In this document: one piece after another, positions 1 through 7,611 of the stretch | Layout of the letters: the number at the start of each line of letters is the position of its first letter | Position numbering within the stretch: position 1 is the first letter of the stretch | Assembly: GCA_964443745.1 (NCBI GenBank) | Contig: CAYUEN010000035.1 | Coordinates: forward strand, 1 to 19,452 | DNA length: 19,452 bases | Direction of reading: 5' to 3' | Source: CAYUEN01 sp964443745 | GTDB taxonomy: Bacteria; Campylobacterota; Campylobacteria; Campylobacterales; QNZT01 | Notes under the pieces: model-generated | Told to the model about the DNA's origin: nothing | Databases searched by the model: none | Seen by the model: the letters and a program-made list of their open reading frames with translations, nothing else | Translations under genes and position numbers: made by a program

Positions 1-294
1 GACAAATCTTTCAGCGGCAAAGACGCCGACGCGGCACTGGGCAACGCCGGCATCACCGTCAACAAAAACACGGTTCCCGGGGAGACGCGCAGCCCCTTCG
101 TGACCAGCGGCATCCGTATCGGTTCGCCCGCACTCACCGCCAGAGGAATGAAAAGACCCGAATTCGAACTGATCGCCAACCGCATCGCGGATGTGCTTGA
201 CAATATCGAAGATACGGACCTGCAGGAAAAAATCAAAAACGAGTTGCGAGAACTCGCCAGAAATTTCGTCATCTACGACAGACCGATCTATTAG
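1..294 (+). CDS. glyA: Serine hydroxymethyltransferase, C-terminal part
   Basis: This is the last 97 codons of a gene that begins before the window; frame 1 is open from base 1 to the TAG at 292-294. The product interconverts serine and glycine using PLP and tetrahydrofolate and supplies one-carbon units in the cytoplasm. The visible part holds the characteristic C-terminal SHMT region: a GKDAD stretch, then NKNTVPGE, then the SGIRIGSPALTARGM block that closes the family's small domain. The ending NFVIYDRPIY is a normal short tail. The next gene's Shine-Dalgarno (AGGAG) overlaps this stop codon, so the two are co-transcribed. The same order (glyA, DUF1882, SPOR protein, aroE) is known from Campylobacter jejuni. 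The PLP lysine lies outside the window. Confidence 0.96.
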   Translation, partial: DKSFSGKDADAALGNAGITVNKNTVPGETRSPFVTSGIRIGSPALTARGMKRPEFELIANRIADVLDNIEDTDLQEKIKNELRELARNFVIYDRPIY

Positions 295-302
295 GAGCCA
301 GA

Positions 303-845
303 ATGTACAGCGTCGATATCTCCCTGATCAAAATGGTGACCGACCACTACTGGATCAAACGCGATCATATCGTCAACAAGATCAGCTTCAAAGGGCGCAC
401 CTTTTTCGACAAATACGAAAGAGTCGACCAGCCCCTGACACGATCGGTCATGAACCGATACGACGCGGGAGAGATTATCGTCGCCCACTCTCTGATCAAC
501 GATCGCGACAAGGTGGAGAATATCGTATTCGACTACAACGGCCGAAACACAGAAAAATTCTGGCACCGCGCCCAGCTGCTGCTGCGCGAGGAGGGGTATC
601 TGAACTTCACGGCTTATGAAAGCAAAACCCCCGGACACCTCCATCTGTACGTGCACAAAGGCCATACCACGCTACAGGAGGGATACCAGATCGCCAAAAT
701 GCTCTCGATGAAGCTGGCGACGAAACTTCCCAGAGAGTGGAAGATGTTCCCCAATCCGGACATTCCCAGAGAGTTCAACATCCTGAACCTTCCCAAAAAG
801 GTGTATCGTAAAGAGAGAGGCGCTTCCTGGGCGAAGCATATGTAA
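303..845 (+). CDS. DUF1882 family protein (Cj0403/HP0184-like)
   Basis: A 180-residue soluble protein of a family largely confined to Campylobacterota; function unproven. ATG at 303 follows AGGAG at 293-297. There is no signal peptide or membrane helix. Visible landmarks are a hydrophobic strand ending in VFDYNG (residues 74-80), the block ESKTPGHLHLYVHKG (106-120), and near the end a REFNILNLPKKVY segment (156-168). This order resembles the acidic motif, the S-x-H motif and the N-x-LP segment of archaeo-eukaryotic primase-fold proteins. That is my inference from pattern alone, and the first motif is D-Y-N rather than the usual D-x-D. It sits between glyA and a SPOR gene in the same operon, as in Campylobacter, which does not reveal its role. 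Confidence 0.88.
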   Translation: MYSVDISLIKMVTDHYWIKRDHIVNKISFKGRTFFDKYERVDQPLTRSVMNRYDAGEIIVAHSLINDRDKVENIVFDYNGRNTEKFWHRAQLLLREEGYLNFTAYESKTPGHLHLYVHKGHTTLQEGYQIAKMLSMKLATKLPREWKMFPNPDIPREFNILNLPKKVYRKERGASWAKHM

Positions 846-869
846 AACCATATCAAAAGAGGAGATGAG

Positions 870-1745
870 ATGGGTACAGACGAAAAACTACAGCAGTTGC
901 GCAAAAAGAAGAGCGATTTGAGCGATATCATCCTGGAAAAAGAGCGAGGCAACAGCGAAAAGATCAAAAAGCTACTACTCGGTGGCGCTTCGCTGATTTT
1001 GCTCTTTTTGATCGTATTGATCATCATGAAGATGCTGAACAACCCCGATGAAGCGGTAATGACCGAAAATCTCGCAAGTACCCAGACGGCTTCACCCGCC
1101 GTCACACCCAAAGAGCCGGAATCCACAGAATCCGCAAGCGATGACGAAGGACTTTTCAAGCAAGAGCCGATTATCGACGAAGGGACCGAGACCGATTTGA
1201 AATTCGAAGAGATGGTCCGCAAACTCAAAGAGCAGGATGGCTCTTTGCAGAGTGTCGAAGAGACACCCGAAGAAAAAACGCCTCCTGCGACCAAACCCGA
1301 AGCCAAACCAAAACCCACACCTACACCTGTCGTCGCCGAAAGCAAACCCGAACCCGTCGCCAAAAGCACAAAACCCGAAACCAAACCGAAAACCGCCCTC
1401 ACAACACCAAAGGCTGCACCGAAGGTCGAAAAGCCCGCTCCCAAAAGAGAGGTTATCGTCTCCGAAACCAAACCAAAACCCCTCTCCAAACCCGTCAAAA
1501 CCGCATCTATCAGTGGTTATTTCATCCAGGTAGGCGCCACATCTCGCTCTTTTCCTGATAGACGATTTCTCCGAAAAATCAAACAGAGCGGATACGACTA
1601 TATCGTGCACAAAGTCACCGTCAAGGGCAGAACCATCAAAAAAGTCCTCGTAGGTCCCTACCCCACCAAGGAAGCGGCGCGGCGCGCGCTTCCCGGGGTT
1701 CGTTCGACGATCAACCCGGACGCTTTCGTCTTCAGGATGAAATAA
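870..1745 (+). CDS. SPOR-domain membrane protein
   Basis: A 291-residue bitopic inner-membrane protein. ATG at 870 follows GAGGAG. Residues 1-33 are charged and cytoplasmic. Residues about 35-53 form one transmembrane helix (LLLGGASLILLFLIVLIIM). Residues about 60-205 are a low-complexity linker, acidic at first and then rich in Pro, Lys, Thr and Glu (repeated KPE/KPK units), probably crossing the periplasm. Residues about 212-291 are a SPOR domain, opening with GYFIQVGA and containing KVLVGPYPTKEAA. SPOR domains bind peptidoglycan strands stripped of stem peptides, mostly at the division septum, so a role in division or cell-wall remodelling is likely by family knowledge. It is the Cj0404-like member of the glyA operon. 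Its stop directly abuts the trpE start. Confidence 0.9.
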   Translation: MGTDEKLQQLRKKKSDLSDIILEKERGNSEKIKKLLLGGASLILLFLIVLIIMKMLNNPDEAVMTENLASTQTASPAVTPKEPESTESASDDEGLFKQEPIIDEGTETDLKFEEMVRKLKEQDGSLQSVEETPEEKTPPATKPEAKPKPTPTPVVAESKPEPVAKSTKPETKPKTALTTPKAAPKVEKPAPKREVIVSETKPKPLSKPVKTASISGYFIQVGATSRSFPDRRFLRKIKQSGYDYIVHKVTVKGRTIKKVLVGPYPTKEAARRALPGVRSTINPDAFVFRMK

Positions 1746-3164
1746 GTGGTACACTATCGGCAGCTTCTCTTCGACCAACTCACGCCGATCGCCCTCTACG
1801 CCACACTCAAGGAGAGATTTCCAGACGATCTCTCCTTTCTCTTCGAAAGTGCGATCAATACCGAGCAGGGAAACTACAGTTTCATCTTCGTCGGTGCGAA
1901 AGAGCGTATCGTCTACAAGGATGAAATCACGAAATTCCAAAACGAAAAGGGGGAGTGGGAAGAGCTTGCGAGCGATCCTTTCGCTTTTCTCAAAGCCTAC
2001 TACCGAAAGATCGACCCCGCTCCCTATCGAAAGCTCGCCAAAAAGCTCGGTATCGGTTTCGTGGACGGATTCATCGGATTTATCGGGTATGATAGCGTCA
2101 AGATTTTCGAACCGGTCCTCAAGAGCTATATGGACCGTCTGCAAGACGATCTGCATACCCCCGACATCGACCTGATACGTCCCAGACTCGTCGCGGCCTT
2201 CTCTCACAAGACCAACAGGCTCACCCTGCTTACAAGCGACGAAACGCTCAAGGACTCCCTTGATGAATTGAGCGACTACATCAAAAAGCCCTACCACTAC
2301 CACCCTCTGCGAAAAACGAAAATAGATCCCAAAAAAGGAAGCTACGCCTTTACCAAAGAGCGCTTTTTCGAAATGGTGGAAAAATCGAAAGAGATGATCC
2401 GAAGCGGCGACGTCTTTCAGATATTGATGTCCAACCGCTTCACCCAATACGCTCGTATCGACCCTCTGAGCTTCTATCGGGTCCTTCGCAGCAAAAACCC
2501 CTCTCCCTATATGTTCTTGCTCGAATACGAAAATTTCACGATCGCGGGAAGCTCTCCCGAGGTGATGGTAGGGCTGCATGACGGCCATATTTTGCTGCGT
2601 CCGATCGCCGGAACCAGGCGGCGCGGCCATACGCCCGAACGCGACGCGGAGCTCGCCGAAGAGATGCTGCATGACGAAAAGGAGTGCGCCGAACATCTGA
2701 TGCTGGTGGATCTGGGACGCAACGACGTCGGACGCGTCGCCAAAACCGGTACGGTGAAAGTGACCGAAATGATGCGGGTCGAGCGCTATTCGCATGTGAT
2801 GCATATGGTCAGCGACATCGACGCGATTTTGCGGGATGACAAGGATATGTTCGATCTCTTCGCCGCCACCTTCACCGCGGGCACGATGACCGGAGCTCCC
2901 AAAATCAGAGCGATGGAGCTGATCGCGGAACTGGAAGGGATCAAACGCGGTTTCTACAGCGGTGCGGTGGGATACTTCGGCTTTGACGCCAACATGGACA
3001 GCGCGATCGCGATCCGGACCGCCTATCTGGACGACGAAAAGATCGTCTTTCAGGCGGGGGCGGGAATCGTCGCCGACAGCCAAAAAGAGTTGGAGTTTCT
3101 CGAAGTGCAGAACAAGCTGGGCGCCAATCTCAGCAGTCTCGAAGAGCTCGACGAGCGACCATGA
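1746..3164 (+). CDS. trpE: Anthranilate synthase component I
   Basis: A 472-residue chorismate-utilising enzyme that makes anthranilate from chorismate, the first committed step to tryptophan. It starts with GTG at 1746 immediately after the SPOR stop; AGGA lies about eight bases upstream. The N-terminal part has FLFESA (31-36), corresponding to the feedback tryptophan-binding site. The catalytic part has GDVFQILMSNRF (221-232), SSPEVMV, PIAGT (286-290), DLGRNDVGRV (322-331), TFTAGTMTGAPK and the C-terminal FQAGAGIVADS. Ala in PIAGT, where PabB has Lys (PIKGT), argues for TrpE rather than aminodeoxychorismate synthase. No trpG amidotransferase lies beside it, so the glutaminase partner must be encoded elsewhere. 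It overlaps aroE by 4 bases (ATGA), placing two chorismate-pathway genes in one transcript. Confidence 0.93.
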   Translation: MVHYRQLLFDQLTPIALYATLKERFPDDLSFLFESAINTEQGNYSFIFVGAKERIVYKDEITKFQNEKGEWEELASDPFAFLKAYYRKIDPAPYRKLAKKLGIGFVDGFIGFIGYDSVKIFEPVLKSYMDRLQDDLHTPDIDLIRPRLVAAFSHKTNRLTLLTSDETLKDSLDELSDYIKKPYHYHPLRKTKIDPKKGSYAFTKERFFEMVEKSKEMIRSGDVFQILMSNRFTQYARIDPLSFYRVLRSKNPSPYMFLLEYENFTIAGSSPEVMVGLHDGHILLRPIAGTRRRGHTPERDAELAEEMLHDEKECAEHLMLVDLGRNDVGRVAKTGTVKVTEMMRVERYSHVMHMVSDIDAILRDDKDMFDLFAATFTAGTMTGAPKIRAMELIAELEGIKRGFYSGAVGYFGFDANMDSAIAIRTAYLDDEKIVFQAGAGIVADSQKELEFLEVQNKLGANLSSLEELDERP

Positions 3165-3940
3165 AGTATTTTACCATCTTCGGAAATCCGGTCGAGCACT
3201 CCATCTCGCCGATCATGCACACCTATGCGATTCGGGGGCTGGGACTGGATGCGATCTATACCAAGACTCTTCTTGAGGATCCCGCCGAACTCAAACCTCT
3301 CTTTCTCGAAAAATTCGACGGCGCGAACGTCACGGTTCCGCACAAGGAGGCGGCTTTCGCGCAGTGCGATAGCGTGATGGGAATCGCCGAGCGAATCGGC
3401 GCGGTCAATACGCTGGTCAAGAAGGAGGGGAAAATGGTCGGTTACAACACGGATGCCGAAGGCTTCTACCGCTCGATCGCCCCTTTCGGAAAGATTTCGC
3501 GCGTGATGATTCTCGGAGCGGGCGGAAGCGCGAAAGCGATCGCCTATATTCTCGGGCAGAAGGGGATGGAGGTGACGATCCTCAATCGTACCGCCGACCG
3601 GCTCAAAGCTTTCGGGGAGTTTGAAACCATGACCTGGGAAAGTTATAAAAGCGCAACATACGACCTGCTGGTCAACACCACTTCGGCGGGTCTGGACGAA
3701 GAGATCCTCCCCGCTCCCGAAGCGATTATGAAAGATCTCTTTTCGCATACCGCCTACGCCGTCGATATCATCTACAACAAAAAGACCCCTTTTCTGCGGA
3801 TGGCCGAACGCTACCGCGTCCCCGCCAAAGACGGTGCCGACATGCTTCTCTACCAAGGAGTGTTGGCGTTCAACCTCTTCTACGATAACCGATTCGCGTT
3901 CGAAGAGATCGAAAAGTATATGAAAAAGGCGTTCGTTTAG
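3161..3940 (+). CDS. aroE: Shikimate dehydrogenase
   Basis: A 259-residue NADPH-dependent enzyme that reduces 3-dehydroshikimate to shikimate, upstream of chorismate. It shows the family pattern in order: FGNPVEHSISPIMH for substrate binding (7-20), NVTVPHK with the catalytic lysine K62, AVNTLV and NTDAEGF with the catalytic aspartate D98, then the dinucleotide-binding loop GAGGSAKA (119-126) followed by NRT, typical of NADP binding. Length is slightly shorter than E. coli AroE, usual for this phylum. Start ATG at 3161 overlaps the trpE stop in an ATGA arrangement, implying translational coupling. Its TAG stop (3938-3940) overlaps the recR stop on the other strand, so there is no room for a terminator between them. 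Confidence 0.96.
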   Translation: MKYFTIFGNPVEHSISPIMHTYAIRGLGLDAIYTKTLLEDPAELKPLFLEKFDGANVTVPHKEAAFAQCDSVMGIAERIGAVNTLVKKEGKMVGYNTDAEGFYRSIAPFGKISRVMILGAGGSAKAIAYILGQKGMEVTILNRTADRLKAFGEFETMTWESYKSATYDLLVNTTSAGLDEEILPAPEAIMKDLFSHTAYAVDIIYNKKTPFLRMAERYRVPAKDGADMLLYQGVLAFNLFYDNRFAFEEIEKYMKKAFV

Positions 3941-4512
3941 ATCTCCACCCGATCGTCGATGGCCTTGACGAGCGAAAGCGTATCGACATTTTCGAGATTG
4001 ACGCCCGTGGGAACGCCCTGGGCGATCTTCGTGAATCGAAGGGTGTAGGGTTTAAGTTGTTCTTCCACGTAGAGAATGATTCCGTCGTTTGCCAGCGAAG
4101 GGGTCAGCGCGAAGATGATCTCCTCCACCTTTTCCAGCTCCACGGCGCTCTTGAGTCGCTCGATCTGCTCCTCTTCCAGCGATTCCAATACGAAATACCT
4201 CCCCTTGTATCCCGCATTCTCCTCGATAACGAAGATGTCTTTCGCACTTTCGACGATACAGAGTTTGCTCACGTCCCTCCCCTCGTCCAGACAGATATCG
4301 CAAATCTCGTCCTCGCTCAGACCGCCGCACCGCGAACAGCGACGGATATTCGCCACCGCATCTTCGATCGCATGCGCGAGCTTCAGGGCCGAAAAGGCAT
4401 CCTGCAACACCATATGATACGCGAATCGCACCGCGGACTTCTTCCCCACCGTCGGAAGCGTACCCAACGCTTCGACAAGGTTGCCAAACTTCTCGAGACC
4501 TCTTTTTTTCAT
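3937..4512 (-). CDS. recR: Recombination mediator protein RecR
   Basis: A 191-residue DNA-repair protein that acts with RecO (and RecF) to load RecA onto gapped DNA. The N-terminal helix-hairpin-helix segment reads LPTVGKKSAVRFAYHM (19-34). A four-cysteine zinc finger follows (C59, C62, C71, C74), then a TOPRIM domain beginning CIVESAKD (85-92), and the C-terminal QGVPTGV region. I chose ATG at 4512 because it gives the length and MKKRGLEKF-type start usual for the family. The frame extends to an ATG at 4584 preceded by AAAGG, but the extra 24 residues look unlike RecR and a TATACT box lies inside that stretch. The gene is monocistronic, convergent with aroE and divergent from the deformylase-like gene. 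Confidence 0.95.
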   Translation of the reverse strand: MKKRGLEKFGNLVEALGTLPTVGKKSAVRFAYHMVLQDAFSALKLAHAIEDAVANIRRCSRCGGLSEDEICDICLDEGRDVSKLCIVESAKDIFVIEENAGYKGRYFVLESLEEEQIERLKSAVELEKVEEIIFALTPSLANDGIILYVEEQLKPYTLRFTKIAQGVPTGVNLENVDTLSLVKAIDDRVEI

Positions 4513-4553
4513 AGCGTGAGTGTAACCAAAAAAGCTTAAGCGGTGCTCCAAAA

Positions 4554-4559
4554 AGTATA
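4554..4559 (-). promoter_or_regulatory. Putative -10 box for recR
   Basis: On the minus strand TATACT occupies 4559-4554, about 42 bases upstream of the chosen recR start. It would give a leader of about 35 bases. No clear -35 is visible, which is common for sigma70 promoters of this phylum. If this is the main promoter, the longer recR start at 4584 cannot be used. Confidence 0.4.
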
Positions 4560-4608
4560 CCGATCGCGTATAAAAATGCGGCATCCTTTCCGTTAAGCGG
4601 TTTTATAT

Positions 4609-4614
4609 TATAAT
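4609..4614 (+). promoter_or_regulatory. Putative -10 box (TATAAT) for the deformylase-like gene
   Basis: A perfect TATAAT at 4609-4614 lies in a strongly AT-rich patch (4601-4630) that stands out from the balanced base composition around it. It is 30 bases before the ATG at 4644, which is preceded by AAGGAG at 4629-4634. The patch is nearly symmetric: the minus strand also reads TATAAT (4612-4607), so it could fire towards recR too. Confidence 0.5.
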
Positions 4615-4643
4615 AAATAATAATATAAAAGGAGTGAAGGCAT

Positions 4644-5462
4644 ATGGTCAGAGAGATTGTCACCTACCCCGACAAACGTATCAATATCACCTCCCCGGAC
4701 GTGCGCAGGTTCGACGAAGCGCTGGAGTCGGTCATCCGGGACCTCAAAGATACGATGGAAGCGCATAGCGCCAAGGCGATGGCGGCGATCCAAATCGCGA
4801 TTCCGATGTCGGTGATCGTGGTCAAAAAAGCCGATGGTACTTACATGGAGTTGATCAACCCCCGAATCCTGCGCAAAGAGGGCAGCGTGATGTCCACCGA
4901 AAAGACGCTCTACTTCCCCGGTATCGAACAAACCGTCCCCCGATACGAAAAGATCTCCGTCATCTATCAAGATCGCCATGGAGAGCAGCACTCCCTCCAG
5001 GCGGAGGGGGATTTTTCCATCCTTTTGCAACGCAAAATCGATTACGTCTTCGGCGGAACGCTCGCCAACAGGATGGATCAAAAAAGACGCGGTGGATTCG
5101 AAAAGGAGTTGGGCAAAAAGGGGATGAAAGGGTCGTTCGAAACCTGCCCGACGGTTTTCAAGCGCGATTATTTCACCTCTTTTATGACCAAGCTGCTGGT
5201 TTTGGAAGCGTTGACGCTCCCCTCCGCCTTTTTGGGTCTCTCGTCCCAGACACGCTCGAGCCTCTACACCTTCGATCTCTTCGTATCCGTCGCGATGATC
5301 TTTCTGTTGATGGGCTATTTCGGTGTCGCCTACTGGGAGTCGAAAAAGTACAGCTCCTGCACCAGCTGCCAGATCGGCAACATCGTCGGTACGACGATCA
5401 AATTCGGGGCGATCGCATTGCTACTGTTTCTGGGCGCGAAATTTCTGGTGGCTCCCGCCTAG
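4644..5462 (+). CDS. Peptide deformylase-like protein lacking catalytic residues, with C-terminal membrane domain
   Basis: A 272-residue protein with two parts. Residues 1-155 follow peptide deformylase along their length: IVTYPDKRI at the start, AMAAIQ (45-50) where active enzymes have GLAAxQ, LINPRIL (70-76), EKTLYFPGI (86-94) where they have EGCLS, and LLQRKIDYVFGG (127-138) where they have QHExDHLxG. The metal-binding Cys and both His are thus Thr88, Arg130 and Tyr134, and the catalytic Glu is Lys131, so deformylase activity is very unlikely. Residues about 183-268 hold hydrophobic stretches fitting three membrane helices, with a C239-x-x-C242 pair between the second and third. Function unknown. 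The gene is intact, with a good ribosome site, so it is not a decayed pseudogene. Its stop TAG shares a CTAG palindrome with the convergent neighbour's stop. Confidence 0.85.
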   Translation: MVREIVTYPDKRINITSPDVRRFDEALESVIRDLKDTMEAHSAKAMAAIQIAIPMSVIVVKKADGTYMELINPRILRKEGSVMSTEKTLYFPGIEQTVPRYEKISVIYQDRHGEQHSLQAEGDFSILLQRKIDYVFGGTLANRMDQKRRGGFEKELGKKGMKGSFETCPTVFKRDYFTSFMTKLLVLEALTLPSAFLGLSSQTRSSLYTFDLFVSVAMIFLLMGYFGVAYWESKKYSSCTSCQIGNIVGTTIKFGAIALLLFLGAKFLVAPA

Positions 5463-6181
5463 GGACGAAAGCTTTCGGGTACGGGGCATTCGAAACGATA
5501 TCCCAACAATCGGATCTCCCTGGCATGAAGCAGCATCCTGCGGTGCGGCTTGCCGCCGTATTTCGTATCTCCGACGATCGGATACCCTTCGCTTTTTAGA
5601 TGGACCCGAATCTGATGGGTGCGGCCCGTTTCGATCTTCACTTCGACCCGCGTGCGCTTTCCTTCGATCATCAGCGGCGTGACGTAAGATCTAGCGGGCT
5701 TCCCCCCTTTCGAAACTCTGCTGTAAGCACCGCCTCTTCTCTTGATCGTGAGAATCGGCCGCTCGATCGCGAGCGGTTCGCTCAAAATCCCTCCGACCCA
5801 CGCTTCGTAGATCTTTTCGACTTCCCCTTTGCGAAACGCTTCGATCGCCTTTTCGCCGAACGCTTCGTCTTTGATCAGCAACAACACGCCGCTTGTCTCC
5901 CTGTCGAGACGATGCAGCAGTTTCAGCCCCCGCTTCTTAGCGATCTCTTCGCTGGTGACAAACGCCGGCTTCTCCACGGCCAAAATCCGATCGTCCTCGT
6001 AGAGCGTTCGCGTCCTGGCGATCTTTTCGAGACGAAATTTCGTTTTGGAGGGCATCAAAGCTCTGGCCGTCGCCACCCTCCTGCCGCCGGCATAGACCAC
6101 GCCCCGGTCGATCAACTCCTTCGCCGCGCGGTTGGAGATCCCCTCCTGTATCGCCAGCAGTTTATAGGCTTTCTCTTCCAT
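5459..6181 (-). CDS. RluA/RluD-family pseudouridine synthase
   Basis: A 240-residue RNA-modifying enzyme that isomerises uridine to pseudouridine, probably in 23S rRNA or tRNA; the exact target cannot be read from sequence. Residues about 1-50 resemble a small S4-type RNA-binding domain. The catalytic motif is LLHRLDRETSGVLL (88-101) with the catalytic aspartate D93. The C-terminal family signature GRTHQIRVHLKSEGYPIVGD is present. The ATG at 6181 follows AGAGAGAAG and lies 20 bases inside the preceding DUF167 gene, so the two are translationally coupled. It is the last gene of the long minus-strand train, in the same place as C. jejuni Cj0708. Its TAG overlaps the stop of the gene on the other strand, with no terminator visible. 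Confidence 0.93.
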   Translation of the reverse strand: MEEKAYKLLAIQEGISNRAAKELIDRGVVYAGGRRVATARALMPSKTKFRLEKIARTRTLYEDDRILAVEKPAFVTSEEIAKKRGLKLLHRLDRETSGVLLLIKDEAFGEKAIEAFRKGEVEKIYEAWVGGILSEPLAIERPILTIKRRGGAYSRVSKGGKPARSYVTPLMIEGKRTRVEVKIETGRTHQIRVHLKSEGYPIVGDTKYGGKPHRRMLLHAREIRLLGYRFECPVPESFRP

Positions 6182-6464
6182 CTTCTCTCTCTTTTATAAA
6201 TTGCGCCACCTTTTCGTTGTATGGGAGCTCGATGCGCTTGCGTCTGCCCGTCTCGCCGCTGAGGATGCGGATATCCGATTTGGGGATTTTGAAGCGTTTT
6301 CCCAGAAACTTGATCAACTCTTTGTTGGCGGCCCCTTCGACGGGGGGAGCCTTGATTTTGATCTTCAGCTCTTCCCCTACTATTCGATCCAAAAGGTTTT
6401 TGCTCGATCCGGGTACGACCCTGACCGAAAAGACGATACGTCCGTTCTTTGGCTCATACCACAC
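6162..6464 (-). CDS. DUF167 (YggU) family protein
   Basis: A 100-residue small conserved protein of the DUF167/YggU family; biochemical function unknown. It shows the family core: VRVVPGSSKN near residue 20, then IKIKAPPVEGAANKEL, then the ILSGETGRRKRIEL stretch. The start is GTG at 6464, preceded by GAGGGAG. It overlaps the end of waaA by 11 bases and its own end overlaps the pseudouridine synthase gene by 20 bases. Such double overlap points to coupled translation in one messenger. It is not a shadow frame: the family motif is unmistakable. Confidence 0.9.
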   Translation of the reverse strand: MWYEPKNGRIVFSVRVVPGSSKNLLDRIVGEELKIKIKAPPVEGAANKELIKFLGKRFKIPKSDIRILSGETGRRKRIELPYNEKVAQFIKEREDGRESL

Positions 6465-7608
6465 CGTTGATCTCCCTCATAATCGCCGCGATGTCGACCC
6501 GTTCGCGAATACGGGCGCATTCTGCAAGATCCATACGTTCACGCAAATCCTTCAACTCCTCTGGTTTTACGATCTTAATGTTTTCGACCGCTTCGTAGAG
6601 GGGCTGCTGGTTGAAAAAAAACGGCCCGCTGAGAATCCGACATCCAAAATGGGCCGGCTCCAACGGATTGTGTCCGCCGACCCCTTCGACGAAAGAGCCC
6701 CCGAGCAATACGATATCGCTGATCGCGTAAAGATCGATCAGCATCCCCATTCTGTCGATCAGTATCACATCCGCGTCGAATCTTTCATGCTCGCTCCAGC
6801 GTCCGAAACGTATGCCCTCTTTTCGGGCGTATTCGCGCAAAAGCTTCTCCACCTCCAAAAAGCGCTCCGGATGGCGAGGCACCACGAGCAGCAACTCCTC
6901 TTTTTGTAGTTCCAGATGTTCCAGCAAAAGCCGCTCTTCCCCTTTGTGGGTACTCGCCAGCGTGACGACGCGACGCGGGGGTTTGTCGAAATTTTTTCGA
7001 GGGGCGATGACGGAGGCGGCCTTGATGTTGCCCGTAACCACCACGTCTTTCGCCCCCAGAGCCTCCAGTCTCCTTCGATCTTTTTCCGACTGTGCGAATA
7101 CGGTATCGATCTGTGCGAAGATATGGCGGTAGAAAAAGGAGAATCTTCGATAGGTAGGCCATGATCTATCCGATATCCTGGCGTTGAGCAGTATCCTTTT
7201 GGCACCTCTTTTCCCACAGACCCAAAAAAGCAGATACCAAAGCTCCGCCTCCATCACCACCAACACACGGGGACGCTTTATCCAAAAAGGCAACCAGATT
7301 TCGTAGGGCAGATAGCGCACCTCTTTGCCTAAACGCTGCGCCCTGGCGAACCCTGTCTGGGTGACGACCGATAATGATACCTCCGCTTGAGAGGCTTCGA
7401 TCAGCGGAGCGAGCGCCTGTACCTCCCCTACGGAACAGGCATGGTACCAGATACCCTCCTTTTCAAACGGGGGATTTTTCCAGAGAAAGAAGCGGGCGGG
7501 AATGGAGCGGCGGTATTTCGCAAAAAGGGTAAAAACCGTCAAAAAGGGGAGCGCACCGATAAAAAGCGAAAGCGCGACAAGATAGTAGAAGGGGACGAAG
7601 AGAGACAA
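6454..7608 (-). CDS. waaA: 3-deoxy-D-manno-octulosonic acid (Kdo) transferase
   Basis: A 384-residue inner-membrane glycosyltransferase that moves Kdo from CMP-Kdo to lipid A precursor, building the lipopolysaccharide inner core. The N-terminus (residues about 5-30) is a hydrophobic membrane anchor. HACSVGE (56-62) carries the catalytic glutamate E62. Other landmarks are MEAELWY, the NARIS segment, and the nucleotide-sugar region LLGGSFVEGVGGHNPLEPA. The only sensible start is TTG at 7608, four bases after the zinc-ribbon gene's stop, because it retains the anchor; the ribosome site is weak, so coupling to the upstream gene is likely. The order FlgZ - waaA - pseudouridine synthase matches C. 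jejuni and H. pylori. Confidence 0.95.
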   Translation of the reverse strand: MSLFVPFYYLVALSLFIGALPFLTVFTLFAKYRRSIPARFFLWKNPPFEKEGIWYHACSVGEVQALAPLIEASQAEVSLSVVTQTGFARAQRLGKEVRYLPYEIWLPFWIKRPRVLVVMEAELWYLLFWVCGKRGAKRILLNARISDRSWPTYRRFSFFYRHIFAQIDTVFAQSEKDRRRLEALGAKDVVVTGNIKAASVIAPRKNFDKPPRRVVTLASTHKGEERLLLEHLELQKEELLLVVPRHPERFLEVEKLLREYARKEGIRFGRWSEHERFDADVILIDRMGMLIDLYAISDIVLLGGSFVEGVGGHNPLEPAHFGCRILSGPFFFNQQPLYEAVENIKIVKPEELKDLRERMDLAECARIRERVDIAAIMREINGVV

Positions 7609-7611
7609 GCT

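Noticed and set aside
1092..3083. A 663-codon open frame on the minus strand opposite the SPOR gene and trpE
   Set aside because: It spans two well-supported genes antisense, is rich in Phe, Gly and Arg/Asp/His in the way expected from reverse-reading of this codon usage, shows no family motif and has no ribosome site or promoter.
4513..4584. Longer recR start at the ATG at 4584, preceded by AAAGG
   Set aside because: The 24 added residues do not resemble RecR, the length from 4512 already matches the family, and a TATACT box lies inside the extension. AAAGG is directly adjacent to that ATG, too close for a good ribosome site.
4644..5462. Deformylase-like gene as an ordinary def gene or as a pseudogene
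   Set aside because: Not an active def because all metal ligands are replaced. Not a pseudogene in the usual sense because the frame is intact over 272 codons, with a promoter, a ribosome site and a well-formed membrane region.
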